NCBI GenBank assembly: GCA_012656075.1
Contig: JAAKBF010000159.1
Location: forward strand, 62,001-126,000
Reading direction: 5' to 3'
Source: Phytophthora hibernalis
Lineage: Eukaryota; Oomycota; Peronosporomycetes; Peronosporales; Peronosporaceae
Length of the DNA: 64,000 nucleotides
Each line of letters opens with the position of its first letter. Position 1 is the stretch's first letter. Shown here in pieces: positions 35,507-45,960 of this stretch. The position numbers and the translations under genes were made by a program. Under the pieces are notes generated by a model. The model was given only the letters and a program-made list of their open reading frames with translations. It was not told where the DNA came from and did no database searches.

Positions 35507-37269
35507 CTACACAGCCGAGTGCATTACAGGAACGTCCGATCTGGGAGTGCGGATGCTGACGTACGACGCGAACGAGTCGCGGTCTTCCGCGGTCTTGCTC
35601 TCTTCAAGCAATTTGCGCTTCCTGCGCACGACCATCGCCACGCCAACGACCGCTCCCAATGCCACACAAACGGCAGCAACCAGACCGACGATGGCGGCGG
35701 TCGAGTTGAGACCACCACTACTGCTCGCTTGTTCCTGCACCGACGCCTCCGTAGCGGCTGGTGTTGAAGTGGGTGTTGGTGCGGACGTTGTCTGCTGATC
35801 GGTTGTCGACGTCTGCGTAGACGTTGATGAGGGGATTTTGTCGTCGAGGCGGTAGCAACCGACGCGCTTCCCGAGTCTTGGTCGGTGTTAGACGGCGTCG
35901 AATTGGTCGACGCTAGCGCCAGAGTTTCTTGGTCGACAGAGGACGAGGTGCTCGTCGTGCCATCCGAACTGGTCGAAGCCGATTGAACCGCAGACAGTGT
36001 CTGGAGCTGCGAAGTAGGAGCGTTGGCTTTCATCACAGAAGCGGTTGTTGGTGGCTCCATCGTGGGCGCTTCGGTCACTGGGGCGGTTATTGATGGAGCT
36101 TTAGTCGCCGGGACTGTCGTAGGCGGCTCGGTAGTTGGTGCTTCGGTCACAGGGGCGGTTGGTGGTGGCTCGGTCGTGGGTGCTTCGGTCACAGGAGACG
36201 TCGTAGGTGGCTGAGTTGTTGGTGCTTCAGTCACAGGAGCTTCGGTCACTGCAGTCACCGGGACTGTCGTAGGCGGCTCGGTAGTTGGTCCTTCGGTCAC
36301 AGGAGTGATTGTTGGTGGCTCGGTCGTGGGTGCTTCGGTCACAGGAGCCGTAGTGGGCGGCTGGATGGTTGGTGCTTCGGTCGCAGGTGCCGTAGTCGGT
36401 GGTGTAGTAGGAGCATCAGTGGTGGGCTCCGGTGTCGGAGCAGCGGTGGTAGGAACCGGTATAGCTGTCGTCGGCACTGGGGTTGGATCTGCTGTTGTTG
36501 GGGCCGAGGTGGGAGTCGCCGTAGTCGGAGCTGAGGTTGCCGTCGAGGTCTGCGTCGTTGTTGTCGTCGTTTGAGAGTTGTCACCGCCAGACGCAAATTG
36601 AGCGCTTCCATCCGTACACTCGTCGGCTGTCAACGACAACGTCTCCTCCAGCACCTCACCATTCACTCCAGTCAACGAAATGCTGATCGAACTCAAGTCT
36701 GCCACACTCTTGCCGCTCCCGTCGATCAGGAAATAGTACGCCGAGTCCAATACACTCGTTTCTTGGCCGTTGATCGACAGACTCTGCACGCCCGACACGA
36801 AGTTCGCAGGTTGCACTGCGATCCAAAACTCGCTGCTTCCCGTCTTCAAGCAGTACTGCACGTTGTTCGAGACCGGACAGTCCACGAACTTCCACTCGAT
36901 GCTCAGCTTCGTGTACGATTGACCCGTGATGCTCTCGAACACGTCCGGGGACAAGTCTAAGTCGCCGTACTCGCATCCCGGGCACTGGTCCATGATGTAG
37001 ACGACCTCGGACGACTGGCCCGAGCAGGATGCGTCGGTGCATGAGACTTCAGCGCATCGGCCGCAGTTCATGGTCTCGTCCCATTGGTCTGCGTTGAGTG
37101 CTGCGTACTTGATGGAGGCGTCAGCAGGTGCGCTCATGAAGTTGCAATTGCCGTCGGAGGGTTCGCCGAGCGTGTAGACTGTGCCGTAGCCTTCGTAGGT
37201 GCCGGAGACAGACACCATCGCAAACGACGCAACTAGCACCAACGCACAGACAATTCGTTTCGAGGACAT
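35507..37269 (-). CDS. E1: membrane-anchored expansin-like protein with long Thr/Pro stalk
   Basis: ATG at 37269 opens a signal peptide (MSSKRIVCALVLVASFAMVS). The ectodomain begins TYEGYGTVYTLGEPSDGNC, with the expansin-type core motifs MNCGRCAEVSC, IMDQCPGCEYGDLDLSPDVF and SIEWKFVDCPV, and a second domain (FWIAVQPANFVSGVQSLSIN). A stalk of about 250 residues follows, mostly [TS]EAPTTEPPTT-x-PV repeats, probably O-glycosylated. One base missing from the T4 run at 35836-35839 shifts the frame; restored, the protein ends with a transmembrane helix (AAIVGLVAAVCVALGAVVGV), basic stop RRKRK and a tail with YVSIRTP. Expansin-like proteins loosen or bind cellulose walls; with its anchor this one should stay on the oomycete surface. 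Its ectodomain is near-identical to E2. Confidence 0.85.
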
Positions 37270-37323
37270 GTTCTCTATTGGTTGCAAAGCACTACACTTG
37301 AGGGTACGCTTTAGTGCCGCAGC

Positions 37324-37339
37324 TAAATTGAAAGTGAGC
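37324..37339 (-). promoter_or_regulatory. Oomycete initiator-like motif of E1
   Basis: The minus strand reads GCTCACTTTCAATTT, close to the oomycete initiator GCTCATTYYNCAWTTT, 55-70 bases upstream of the E1 ATG. Confidence 0.55.
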
Positions 37340-38359
37340 AGATTGCTAGAGCGGGTTTGTGGTGCCGCACGCGGAAGTGTAGGTGGCCCTGCACGCTTTC
37401 AAATCAAAGCTAGGGACTCGAAGAGACAGAAAGGTGCACTGACGTGCTGGAAAACTGCGCGAAATGGTCAAGCGAGCAAGCGTGACCTTGGCTCCCTTGT
37501 CAAGCCTTCATTTCACATTCGGCTGTTGCATGTGGCGAGTAGCGCACGACACGACGCGCTCTGCTTACCAAGCAGTGCTTGGTCTGCTTCAGAATCGGAG
37601 ACCGTCTCTGTTCGACCACGTACGTCGGAGTGGGACGATGTCCGGTGGGACGTCTGAACGAGTGGCCGCGAGCGGTGGGTTCGTCCGGAGAAATGTCAAA
37701 CCCGTTCGGTCTCTGGAGAACAGGTCGGATATGCCGCGGACGATGCGGCGGCGACCGAGGACGTTGACAGCTTTGCACAGGCGTTGGTGGCTGTAATGAC
37801 CCGCGAGTGACTTGCACTGACCTGTTCCGACTCGAAACCCTCGGTCGAGGCTGCGACAGCGGAGCCTCTCTGAGCAGCTTGTGACTGACGTGCTTGCGCT
37901 TCCTTCCACGCCTCAGTCGACCGCCTTCGCCACGAGTTGCATTGCTCATTTGGGCGCGGTCGGTCTTGATGGGTAAAGGTGCAGGGCCACTCGCACGGCA
38001 AATGATCGCACGTCATCGCAACTCTGTCTTGATACCTGCCTTGCTGTGGTTGAAGCGAGTGCAACAAGAACTCGCAAAGACGTCGAGACTCGACTCGAGT
38101 GGTTAGCGGAGACTTTCAGGAAGGCACCGATCGCTGCACTGACTTGCGACATAACGAAAGTAAGCCCAAGGCGATCTTTTCAAGATCTGTGCACTTCAGC
38201 TTCTTGAAAGTATGTTTTTGCCAAGCGATCCTGTAAATTACGATGCTTTCCTAAATACTGGAACCTGTTTCCTCTAAACGAGCTTGCCTACGGTGCTTCC
38301 AACTTATAACTACGGCTAGAGACTACCCTACAACGAATCAATATGCTTACTACTTTTGC
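37340..38359. other. Intergenic between E1 and E2
   Basis: No gene recognised on either strand, although GC-rich overlapping frames occur at 37500-38070. This is probably the E1 promoter and E2 3' region. Confidence 0.45.
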
Positions 38360-39751
38360 CTACATGGAATCCATGGACGAGAAGTGAACGGTGGGGCTCT
38401 TCACGACGTCGTAGGCGGACGAAGCATCCGACGCGCGGGGTGACATGTCATCGTCGGACATCGCCGTGCCATGCTCCTCGCGACGCTTGTACGAGTCAAT
38501 CTGCCGCTTGCGGTGGCGCACGTACACAGCCAACGCGACTGCAATTGCCACTGCAGCGCACACTACAACGATCATTCCGATCATCAAAGGTGTCGAGTGC
38601 GAGCCATCAGAACTTTGCACGTTTGACTGAAGTGTATCGTCCGGGGCAGTCGTCGCAGAACCCACGGTGTTTGGTACCGTTGTCACTGTTACCTCAACAG
38701 CAGTCGACCCCGACGCACCAGACCCTTGACTTGTCTTGGTCTTGAAAGAACCGACGGCGTCTTCATCAGCTAAAGCAGATGACGAATTCCTAGTTGATCG
38801 AATGTAGCTTGAGCTTTCAGAGGACAACGCAACAGCATTGGTTGTTGGACTTGATGTAGCTGTTGATGTCGCGGTTTGCGTAGTAGGAGCATCAGTGGTG
38901 GGCTCCGGTGTCGGAGCAGCGGTGGTAGGAACCGGTATAGCTGCTGTCGGCACTGGGGTTGGATCTGCTGTTGTTGGGGCCGAGGTGGGAGTCGCCGTAG
39001 TCGGAGCTGAGGTTGCCGTCGAGGTCTGCGTCGTTGTTGTCGTCGTTTGAGAGTTGTCACCGCCAGACGCAAATTGAGCGCTTCCATCCGTACACTCGTC
39101 GGCTGTCAACGACAACGTCTCCTCCAGCACCTCACCATTCACTCCAGTCAACGAAATGCTGATCGAACTCAAGTCTGCCACACTCTTGCCGCTCCCGTCG
39201 ATCAGGAAATAGTACGCCGAGTCCAATACACTCGTTTCTTGGCCGTTGATCGACAGACTCTGCACGCCCGACACGAAGTTCGCAGGTTGCACTGCGATCC
39301 AAAACTCGCTGCTTCCCGTCTTCAAGCAGTACTGCACGTTGTTCGAGACCGGACAGTCCACGAACTTCCACTCGATGCTCAGCTTCGTGTACGATTGACC
39401 CGTGATGCTCTCGAACACGTCCGGGGACAAGTCTAAGTCGCCGTACTCGCATCCCGGGCACTGGTCCATGATGTAGACGACCTCGGACGACTGGCCCGAG
39501 CAGGATGCGTCGGTGCATGAGACTTCAGCGCATCGGCCGCAGTTCATGGTCTCGTCCCATTGGTCTGCGTTGAGTGCTGCGTACTTGATGGAGGCGTCAG
39601 CAGGTGCGCTCATGAAGTTGCAATTGCCGTCGGAGGGTTCGCTGAGCGTGTAGACTGTGCCATAGCCTTCGTAGGTTGTGGAAGCGGATACCATCCCAAG
39701 TACAGTAACACCAAAGGCAAGTTGAAGTGATGATTTGAAGGTTGGTGCCAT
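38360..39751 (-). CDS. E2: membrane-anchored expansin-like protein, intact frame
   Basis: ATG at 39751 (MAPTFKSSLQLAFGVTVLGM) begins the signal peptide, cleaved near SAS-TTYEGYG. Core and second domain are the same as in E1, with CGRCAEVSC, DQCPGCEYGDLDLS and AVQPANF. The stalk is shorter and different (PTTATPTSAPTTADPTPVPT, then Ser-rich). The helix MIGMIVVVCAAVAIAVALAVYV is followed by RHRKRQ and a roughly 55-residue tail with acidic MSDDDMSPR and the motif YDVVKSP. This is the only long E gene without a frame break. The signal peptide, stalk and tail differ from E1 while 36406-37193 and 38882-39669 agree almost base for base. Confidence 0.9.
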   Translation of the reverse strand: MAPTFKSSLQLAFGVTVLGMVSASTTYEGYGTVYTLSEPSDGNCNFMSAPADASIKYAALNADQWDETMNCGRCAEVSCTDASCSGQSSEVVYIMDQCPGCEYGDLDLSPDVFESITGQSYTKLSIEWKFVDCPVSNNVQYCLKTGSSEFWIAVQPANFVSGVQSLSINGQETSVLDSAYYFLIDGSGKSVADLSSISISLTGVNGEVLEETLSLTADECTDGSAQFASGGDNSQTTTTTTQTSTATSAPTTATPTSAPTTADPTPVPTAAIPVPTTAAPTPEPTTDAPTTQTATSTATSSPTTNAVALSSESSSYIRSTRNSSSALADEDAVGSFKTKTSQGSGASGSTAVEVTVTTVPNTVGSATTAPDDTLQSNVQSSDGSHSTPLMIGMIVVVCAAVAIAVALAVYVRHRKRQIDSYKRREEHGTAMSDDDMSPRASDASSAYDVVKSPTVHFSSMDSM

Positions 39752-39801
39752 GTTGTTTGTCAATCGTCGTGTTGGTGTCGAACACTTGTGTGAACGCTAG
39801 C

Positions 39802-39817
39802 AAAATGTGAAATGAAC
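39802..39817 (-). promoter_or_regulatory. Oomycete initiator motif of E2
   Basis: The minus strand GTTCATTTCACATTTT matches GCTCATTYYNCAWTTT at 15 of 16 positions, 51-66 bases upstream of the E2 ATG. Confidence 0.7.
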
Positions 39818-40688
39818 ATTGTGACTTTGGTGAGACTGCGGCACCACAGCCAGCTATTCTCGATACAGTACCAGTCGTCCAGCGATGAAGCTTCTTTATC
39901 TTCGTCTCTCGCGCGTGGACGCGTCTTAAATGAGCCATCTGGGAAGCTCCCATGGTCTCTGTCGGTGTGCGTGCGACGAGTGTGGGATGCGACTCGAGGC
40001 TTGGTGTCAGCAGGTCGTGCGAATGGGTGGAGCCGGAGGAAACGGCTCGTGCGTTGGGTGGCCGCGTTGCGCGACTTGCCTGTCACGCAACACCGCGTTT
40101 GACGCCGAGTGATAGGTCCACTCTCCGCGACTCGCCGCTTGACAAGTTGCGGGCGGGAGCGTGGGACGTCAACGTGTGATCTGCGCTGGCGTAAGACCGT
40201 CGCCACGATGAGTGGAGGTGGCATTTGCGACGCGCTTGCGTGCTTAACTCACGACGATGGATCGCAGTCGGCGTTGACGGCACCGCCTGCTTTCGCAGCG
40301 CAGGACAGAACGGCGAGGCTCTGGTGACAGCGCTTTTTGCAAGATCGCGCTTTTCGGTGTTGCGACACGTCCCAAACTTCAGAAAAGTCTCATCATGGAA
40401 CGCTTCATACAAAAACCGAGAGTAATTATATCGTGTGGCGCACACTAGCTTGTCAAACGTGAGACGACACGACAACCGCCCTTTCTACGCGCTTGATTGC
40501 TCGTGCAAAGTGATTCGTCCAAGCATGAGTGTAGCCATCTCGGCCTGGACCGCCACGCTTGTGCCCGCGAAGCTTCCTCGACGCGGCCAGCAGCAACATT
40601 ATAAAATGGCTTCACGTCAAGCAAATGGATGGATATCTATGCGTTCTAGGTGCTGTGACGATACGTTGTCGTTGTGTACGGGGTCCGA
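39818..40688. other. Intergenic between E2 and E3
   Basis: No gene recognised. Overlapping frames on both strands at 39930-40475 have no domain or coding bias that I can support. Confidence 0.45.
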
Positions 40689-41517
40689 TTAGATAGAAAA
40701 AGCACTCGTGGGCTGCGGAGTGGTCACTGCAGTGTACGTCAAAGCCGTCTGCTGGTCGACGGCGATGTTGGCATGGAAGTCGCTCTCGGACGAGTAGCGA
40801 GTCGCGGGGATCTTCTCCTGCTCGAGCTGTTGGTTGAGTTTCTTCTTCTTCTTGATGACAAAAGCGATGACGAAAACAACAGCGACGAAGAGACAGCCGA
40901 GCACAACTAACACGCTCACGACAATGCCGTGCCCTGAACCACCAGTGTTTCGAGTTCTGATCGACGCGGACGCTCCCCGCTGGTGGTACTATCGGCAGGC
41001 ACTGAGCTTTCAGTTGGCGGTGACGTCGTTGCGGCAGCTGCATTGCTTTCAACTGGAGCTGTTGCAACACTCGTTGTCAAATCCTCAGAAGCCGCCTTTG
41101 TTGTAGCCGTCTCCGCTGCAACAGGCACCGTAGTAGCTGACTCCGCTGGAACAGGCACCGCCGTCTCTGCTGCTGTAAGCAACGAAGTAACCGAATCTGC
41201 TGCAGCAAGCAACGAAGTAGCTGCCTCGGCTGCAACAGGCATGGCAGTAACAGTCTCGGTTGAAATAGGCGCTGAAGTAATTGTCTCTGTTGAAGCAGGC
41301 ACTGAACTAGCAGTTTCTGCTGTAACAGGCACCGAAGTAAATGTCTCTGTGGTAGCGGGTGCCGAAGTAGCAGTCACTGTTGATGCAGGCTCTGAAGAAG
41401 CTGTCTCTGTTGAAGTGGCCACCGCTGTAGCAGTCTCTGTTGCAACAGGCTTAGGAGTAGAGGTTGTCGATGTCGGAGTCTGCGTTGTTGCCGAAGGTTC
41501 TGTTGTGGTATTCGTCA

Positions 41518-41557
<40 letters not shown>

Positions 41558-42338
41558 TGGTGTTGGTGTTGGTGTTGGTGTTGGTGTTGGTGTTGGTGTT
41601 GGTGTTGGTGTTGGTATTGGTGTTGGTGTAGAAATAACTTCACTGGTGTCACTGGAGAATTGTGAGGTGCCTTCGACGCACTCTCCGCTTGCAAACGATA
41701 TGACATCCTCGATGACTTCACCCGTGACGCTGGTCATTTGGATTGTCACGTGTGTCAGATCTGTTGTTGACACACTATCGCCGTCCAAAAGGAAGAAATA
41801 CGCCGACTCGACCATGGATGTCGTTTTCCGTCAATCGTGACGCTATCAACACCAGCAGCCATGTTCGTCGGCTGGATAGCAGCCCAGTACGAACTGCTGC
41901 CTGGCTTGAGGCAGTACTCGATCTTCTGGTCCATGGGGCAGGTCACAAACTCCCACTCGATGTCGAGGATTGTGTAGGACAAACCCGTGATCGCTTCGAA
42001 CACCGTCGGCGATAGATCGAGGTCTCCATCTTCGCATCCAGGGCACTGGTCAATGATGTACACGATCTCCGATATCTTCGATGGACTCACGCACTGTGCA
42101 TCAACGCACTTCACTTTGGCGCAGCGTCCGCAGTTCATGGTATCGTCCCATTGGTCTTTGTTGATTGCTGCGTAGTTGGAGACCGCATAGTCGGGGTATG
42201 ACATCAAGGCGCAGTTGCCACCGGACGGCTGGATCGGTCCGTACACGGTTCCATGGCCGGTGTAAGCGCTCACAGCACTAAAAATGCTACGGCATTAACC
42301 GTCAGCAAGAACTGTCGGAATCTGTTGTTTGGATGCAT
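40689..42338 (-). CDS. E3: membrane-anchored expansin-like protein with (Pro-Thr)n stalk
   Basis: ATG at 42338 (MHPNNRFRQFLLTVNAVAF) gives a signal peptide once one base is restored in the A5 run at 42280-42284. The ectodomain starts YTGHGTVYGPIQPSGGNC and has MNCGRCAKVKC, IIDQCPGCEDGDLDLSPTVF and DIEWEFVTCPM. A second break, at 41824-41827 (T4), leads into the second domain (MVESAYFFLLDGD). The stalk has about 20 Pro-Thr dipeptides, then degenerate TET-x-S-x-P-x-S/T repeats. A third break at 40975-40978 (C4) leads to helix SVLVVLGCLFVAVVFVIAFV, KKKKK stop and tail motif YTAVTTP. All three breaks are homopolymer runs, so the gene is probably intact. It is more diverged than E1/E2. Confidence 0.85.
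41515..41635. repeat. GGTGTC/GGTGTT hexamer array
   Basis: About 20 GGTGT(C/T) units. On the minus strand they encode the Pro-Thr run of E3; the third-base change from C to T half way through shows two expansion phases. Confidence 0.85.
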
Positions 42339-42371
42339 TCTGCCTTCAAGTCGCCGTCGTTGCTATCGAGT

Positions 42372-42386
42372 TCAGGAATGAGGAGG
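42372..42386 (-). promoter_or_regulatory. Initiator-like motif of E3
   Basis: The minus strand CCTCATTCCTGAACT shares the TCATTC core of the oomycete initiator, about 35-50 bases upstream of the E3 ATG. Confidence 0.45.
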
Positions 42387-43345
42387 TCGAATCCTTCACG
42401 ACGAATACCAAGAGCTATGCTCTTCCGGAACCGTTATCCGAGAAGAGTGCAAGGTGTTTCGGCCGTGGGGCATAGCGCAAAATCGTCGTTTCAAAATCAA
42501 CTGGAATGCTCACGACAGGCAGGACGCCGCATCGTCACCTCCAAAGTCGTAACGTGGTGCTTGTGATCCCCTCCCCACAGTGTCGACGGTTGCTATTTCA
42601 GACTCGACGCTTGCAAGGAGACACCATTAGCTAAGCGCGCTCTCTGTCTGTCGTGTTGGCCAGCTTATGGACCTTGCAAGAAATTTTCACGGCGGGCCTG
42701 TACGATATTAAAAGCCTGGCTTCGTATTTTTCTCCAGTGCATAATGCATTCAAGACGCATGCCAAGACTGAACTTGGGTCTGGTCGTTTCGCTACTGTCT
42801 CACAGGACAAGGGCAAGTTCAGAAAGCAGTCGCAAACATTATTTTCATCTTGCTTCAGCTTTTTGCTTCAGCTTTTGCTCCGTCACGTGTGGCGTATGGC
42901 ATTTGTTACCTTCAATTCGATCACAACATTGGTCCGCCCTTGCGTTGCGGTGGAGACGGCAACACAGCTAAATTCGGGTTGAGATGAAGTCTGACGTGCC
43001 TTGCTTAACCCTCAAAGACATTTCATGGAATGATCAAAGTGCTGCTCCAGGCACCTTCATCGCACATATCCACCAAAAACACCACGAGATCTAGAGACGA
43101 ATACCGACAGCATTGTAACATGGGCCTTTGCGCTTGACGTGTGATGTCAGGTCTCCATCGGTGTATTCTACTTTAGCTTTCGACTTCGTTGGGAGCGGTT
43201 CCACTGCAGCTCGCCCCTTGACGCACATCGATTGAAGCCAATGAACTCAACAACCATTACAAATTACCGGCACTGGTAGAGCAGCTTTCAGACAAAGTCT
43301 CACCGCGTGCCTTGATATCTGAACAAGTACCGTCGCAAGATTTGC
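42387..43345. other. Intergenic between E3 and E4
   Basis: No supported gene. There is a small repeat of TTGCTTCAGCTTTT near 42850-42880. Confidence 0.45.
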
Positions 43346-44739
43346 TTAGATCTTGGCGATGGTTTCGTCGAAGCGCACAGGAGAATTGTACGTGTCGAAG
43401 GATCGCATCATGGCCTCGTCGCGGTCGACGCGCTTGTCGTCCAGTTTCTTCTTCTTAGCAGTATACGCGACGGCAGCCAAGGCGATGCCTCCCACCACAG
43501 CCAACACCACAAGAGCGATTAAAACCGGACTCGTGGTCGCAGAGCTGCTCCCAGACTTGGTCGTGGCCTGCTTCGTGTCGGAACCTGCAGTCTGCGACGT
43601 GCTGTCGGTCTCATCATCCTGTTGCGTACTGGAAGTCTTCTCGACGCCCGACTCGCTAGACTGCAGAATAGAAACCCCACTGGAAGACTCGTTGGGCGCT
43701 ACAACCTTACCAGCACTGTATCCTCCAGAACTGCTCGAATTGGTAGCCGACTTGAGCGAGTCAAAGTAGTTGGTCACTTCACTCTGCTGCTGGTTCTGAG
43801 AAGTGCTTCCGATACTACCACTCGAAGACGTCGTCGTAGAAATCGGCGTTGCAGTCGTAGCCATAGGAGCCGCAGTAGTAGCCATCGGGGCTGCAGTAGT
43901 AGCCACTGGAGCAGCGGGAGTAGCCACCGGAGCAGTAGTTGTCGGTGTCGGAGCAGCTGTTGGTGCAGCAGTTGACGGTGTCGGAGCTGCAGTTGTCGGT
44001 GTCGGTGTCGGTGTTGTGGTAGCCGACGTGGACTGGGTGGTGCTCTGGCTGGTCTGACTGGTGCTCTGGGTAGTGCTGCCTCCGAAGTTGGACGTTCCTT
44101 CCGTGCACACGTCGGCCGTGAGGGACAAGGTGTCGGTGACGACTTCCCCGAAATGGACGTGAGTTCAATGTCGACCGCCGAGATGTCGACGTCCGAGCCT
44201 CCGTTGAGCAGGAAGTAGTAGCACGAGTCCACCATAGTCACGTCCTGGTTGGCGATTTTCACGGACGCCACTCCATTGGCGAAGTTGGCCGGTTGCACGG
44301 CCAGCCAGTGGCTGCTGCTGCCGCTCTTGGTGCAGTACTGGATGTTGCCACTCACGGGGCAGTCCACGAACTTCCACTTGATGCTGTAGCGAGATGGGTC
44401 ACTACCTGTAAGTTGCTTAAACACGGTCGGGGACAGGTCCAAGTCGCCTTCCTCGCACTCAGGACACTTGTCCACGAGGTAAACCGTCTGGGTGCTGCTC
44501 GTGTCGCTGCATCGGGAATCATCGCACGAAACTTCGGCGCATCGGCCGCAATTGAGTGTCGAATCCCATTGCGCACTGTTGAGGGCGGCGTAGTTGTCCC
44601 CGACACCAGGGTCGTACATGAAGTTGCAATTGCCAGCCGAGACCTGTCCCAGGGTGTAGGATGTGCCATCACCCGTGAAGTAGGTATCACCACCTGCAAG
44701 AACGGCGGGCAGCACTGCTAGAATTGCAACCTGTCGCAT
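43346..44739 (-). CDS. E4: membrane-anchored expansin-like protein
   Basis: ATG at 44739 (MRQVAILAVLPAVLAGG) is a short signal peptide. The ectodomain starts GGDTYFTGDGTSYTLGQVS and has LNCGRCAEVSC, LVDKCPECEEGDLDLSPTVF, SIKWKFVDCPV and LAVQPANFANGVASVKI. The frame breaks at 44146-44149 (C4); one extra base restores EVVTDTLSLTADVC. The stalk is Thr/Ala/Pro-rich, followed by a conserved pre-membrane block (AGKV, SSGVSILQ, GVEKT) shared with E5 and E6, helix LIALVVLAVVGGIALAAVAY, KKKK stop and tail motif FDTYNSP ending IAKI. The segment 44088-44650 is near-identical, in inverted orientation, to E6, including the same frame break. Confidence 0.87.
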
Positions 44740-44793
44740 CGTTAATGCGGAATGGATGTCGACTCGAGTCGGTAATGCGGAATCGGGAATGAC

Positions 44794-44807
44794 AACTTGG
44801 AATGAGG
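44794..44807 (-). promoter_or_regulatory. Initiator-like motif of E4
   Basis: The minus strand CCTCATTCCAAGTT resembles the oomycete initiator, 55-68 bases upstream of the ATG. Confidence 0.5.
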
Positions 44808-45960
44808 TCGCCGATGCAGACGATCGGCGATCGCAATGCTGGTCCTACGTAGCAGAGAGGAGCCAGAGGCGCCCAGATGGTCAAGGACATGCTTGGCTGG
44901 TGTCTCTCCGATGCAGCGCGAAAGTGACGTGCAATAGCCAGTTGGACCTGCAAGAGCGTATATTTAGACGGTTAGTGATATGGATACATTTTGATTTTGC
45001 ATACATAGTGACTGGAGGTAGACCTCTATGGTGCTGCATGATTGGTCGCGCATCATGTTGCAAGCTGACTTGATCGACCTGCGCAAAACAAAATGCTGCA
45101 ATAAGAGCTCTCGCCAATGGAAACTTCGACGCCTCCTTGTGTGAAAATGCCTCGCAAAATGACCACGCTTCGACTTTCAGGGCATTTGGAAGTTGACGGG
45201 CAATGATGAGCTCTGGTCTCGCTCGTCAGGTCACAGCTGGTGCAAATGGATCAGAATGATGCCGCCTGCAGTGCAGGCTGCAGCGATTGCCATTGGCAAA
45301 TTGCCTGGCAATTTGCCATCGTTGACAGCCACCAGCCTGGCTGCCAGTTCGGTTTGCTCCACCGAACTCGATGCTCGGTCTCAGCTCGGATTGCCTGCGA
45401 GAGCGGAAACTCCACGGATTTTACTCGCCGTTCCACAACGGCACGGCCACGCCGTCAATGACGGCGTCAAGTTGACGCCGACACCTTCACGAAACACGAA
45501 AAATGAATTTTCAATCGCGGCCTCGTTAGAACATAGAGCTCAAATGCCGATCCAAGCAGACGCAAAACGCTACGAGCTCGATGGTTGTTGGACCGGAGAC
45601 CGGGTGTCGTCGAGCTTGGGTCTCTTCGATATGTCGGCAACGCGCGTAACAAACGCCTTTACCCGTACAGTACATGTAGCAAGAGATGTGCTCGCGGCGA
45701 GCCGAAGCTCTTCGGTCTCCACCGAATTGGTGCGTACCGGTACCGTACCACTGGCATTACATGCAATAGGGTACCTACATGTACAGTACTGAAGTATCAA
45801 CATGCGCGCGCCTCGCTTATTGTTTGTCAGTTGGTTCGATTGACTGTGGATAACTCCGTCATTGGAGCGCGGCAAGACGCGTTAAAGTGAAGTACGCGTT
45901 GGCAATCTTCTTGAAAATAGTCATCATTATACTTTGAATACCTGGCTCTACCTACACTAT
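44808..45960. other. Intergenic with a cluster of short palindromes
   Basis: A plus-strand frame at 45193-45792 has no domain and starts from a GC-rich palindromic area, so I do not call it a gene. Inverted repeats include GCCTGCAGTGCAGGC (about 45261), GGCAAATTG..CAATTTGCC (about 45294-45316) and CGGCGTCAAGTTGACGCCG (about 45463). TACATGTA occurs at 45671 and 45776. Confidence 0.45.

Noticed and set aside
36023..36574. Val/Gly-rich plus-strand frames (GGSVVGASVTGAV repeats)
   Set aside because: Antisense shadow of the E1 Thr/Pro stalk repeats; no start context and no domain.
40983..41840. 285-codon plus-strand frame rich in Val and Gly
   Set aside because: Antisense of the E3 stalk; the open frame results from the codon pattern of the repeats.
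45193..45792. 199-codon plus-strand frame between E4 and the START-like/FYVE genes
   Set aside because: Contains several palindromes, no domain and no initiator motif; probably a chance frame.
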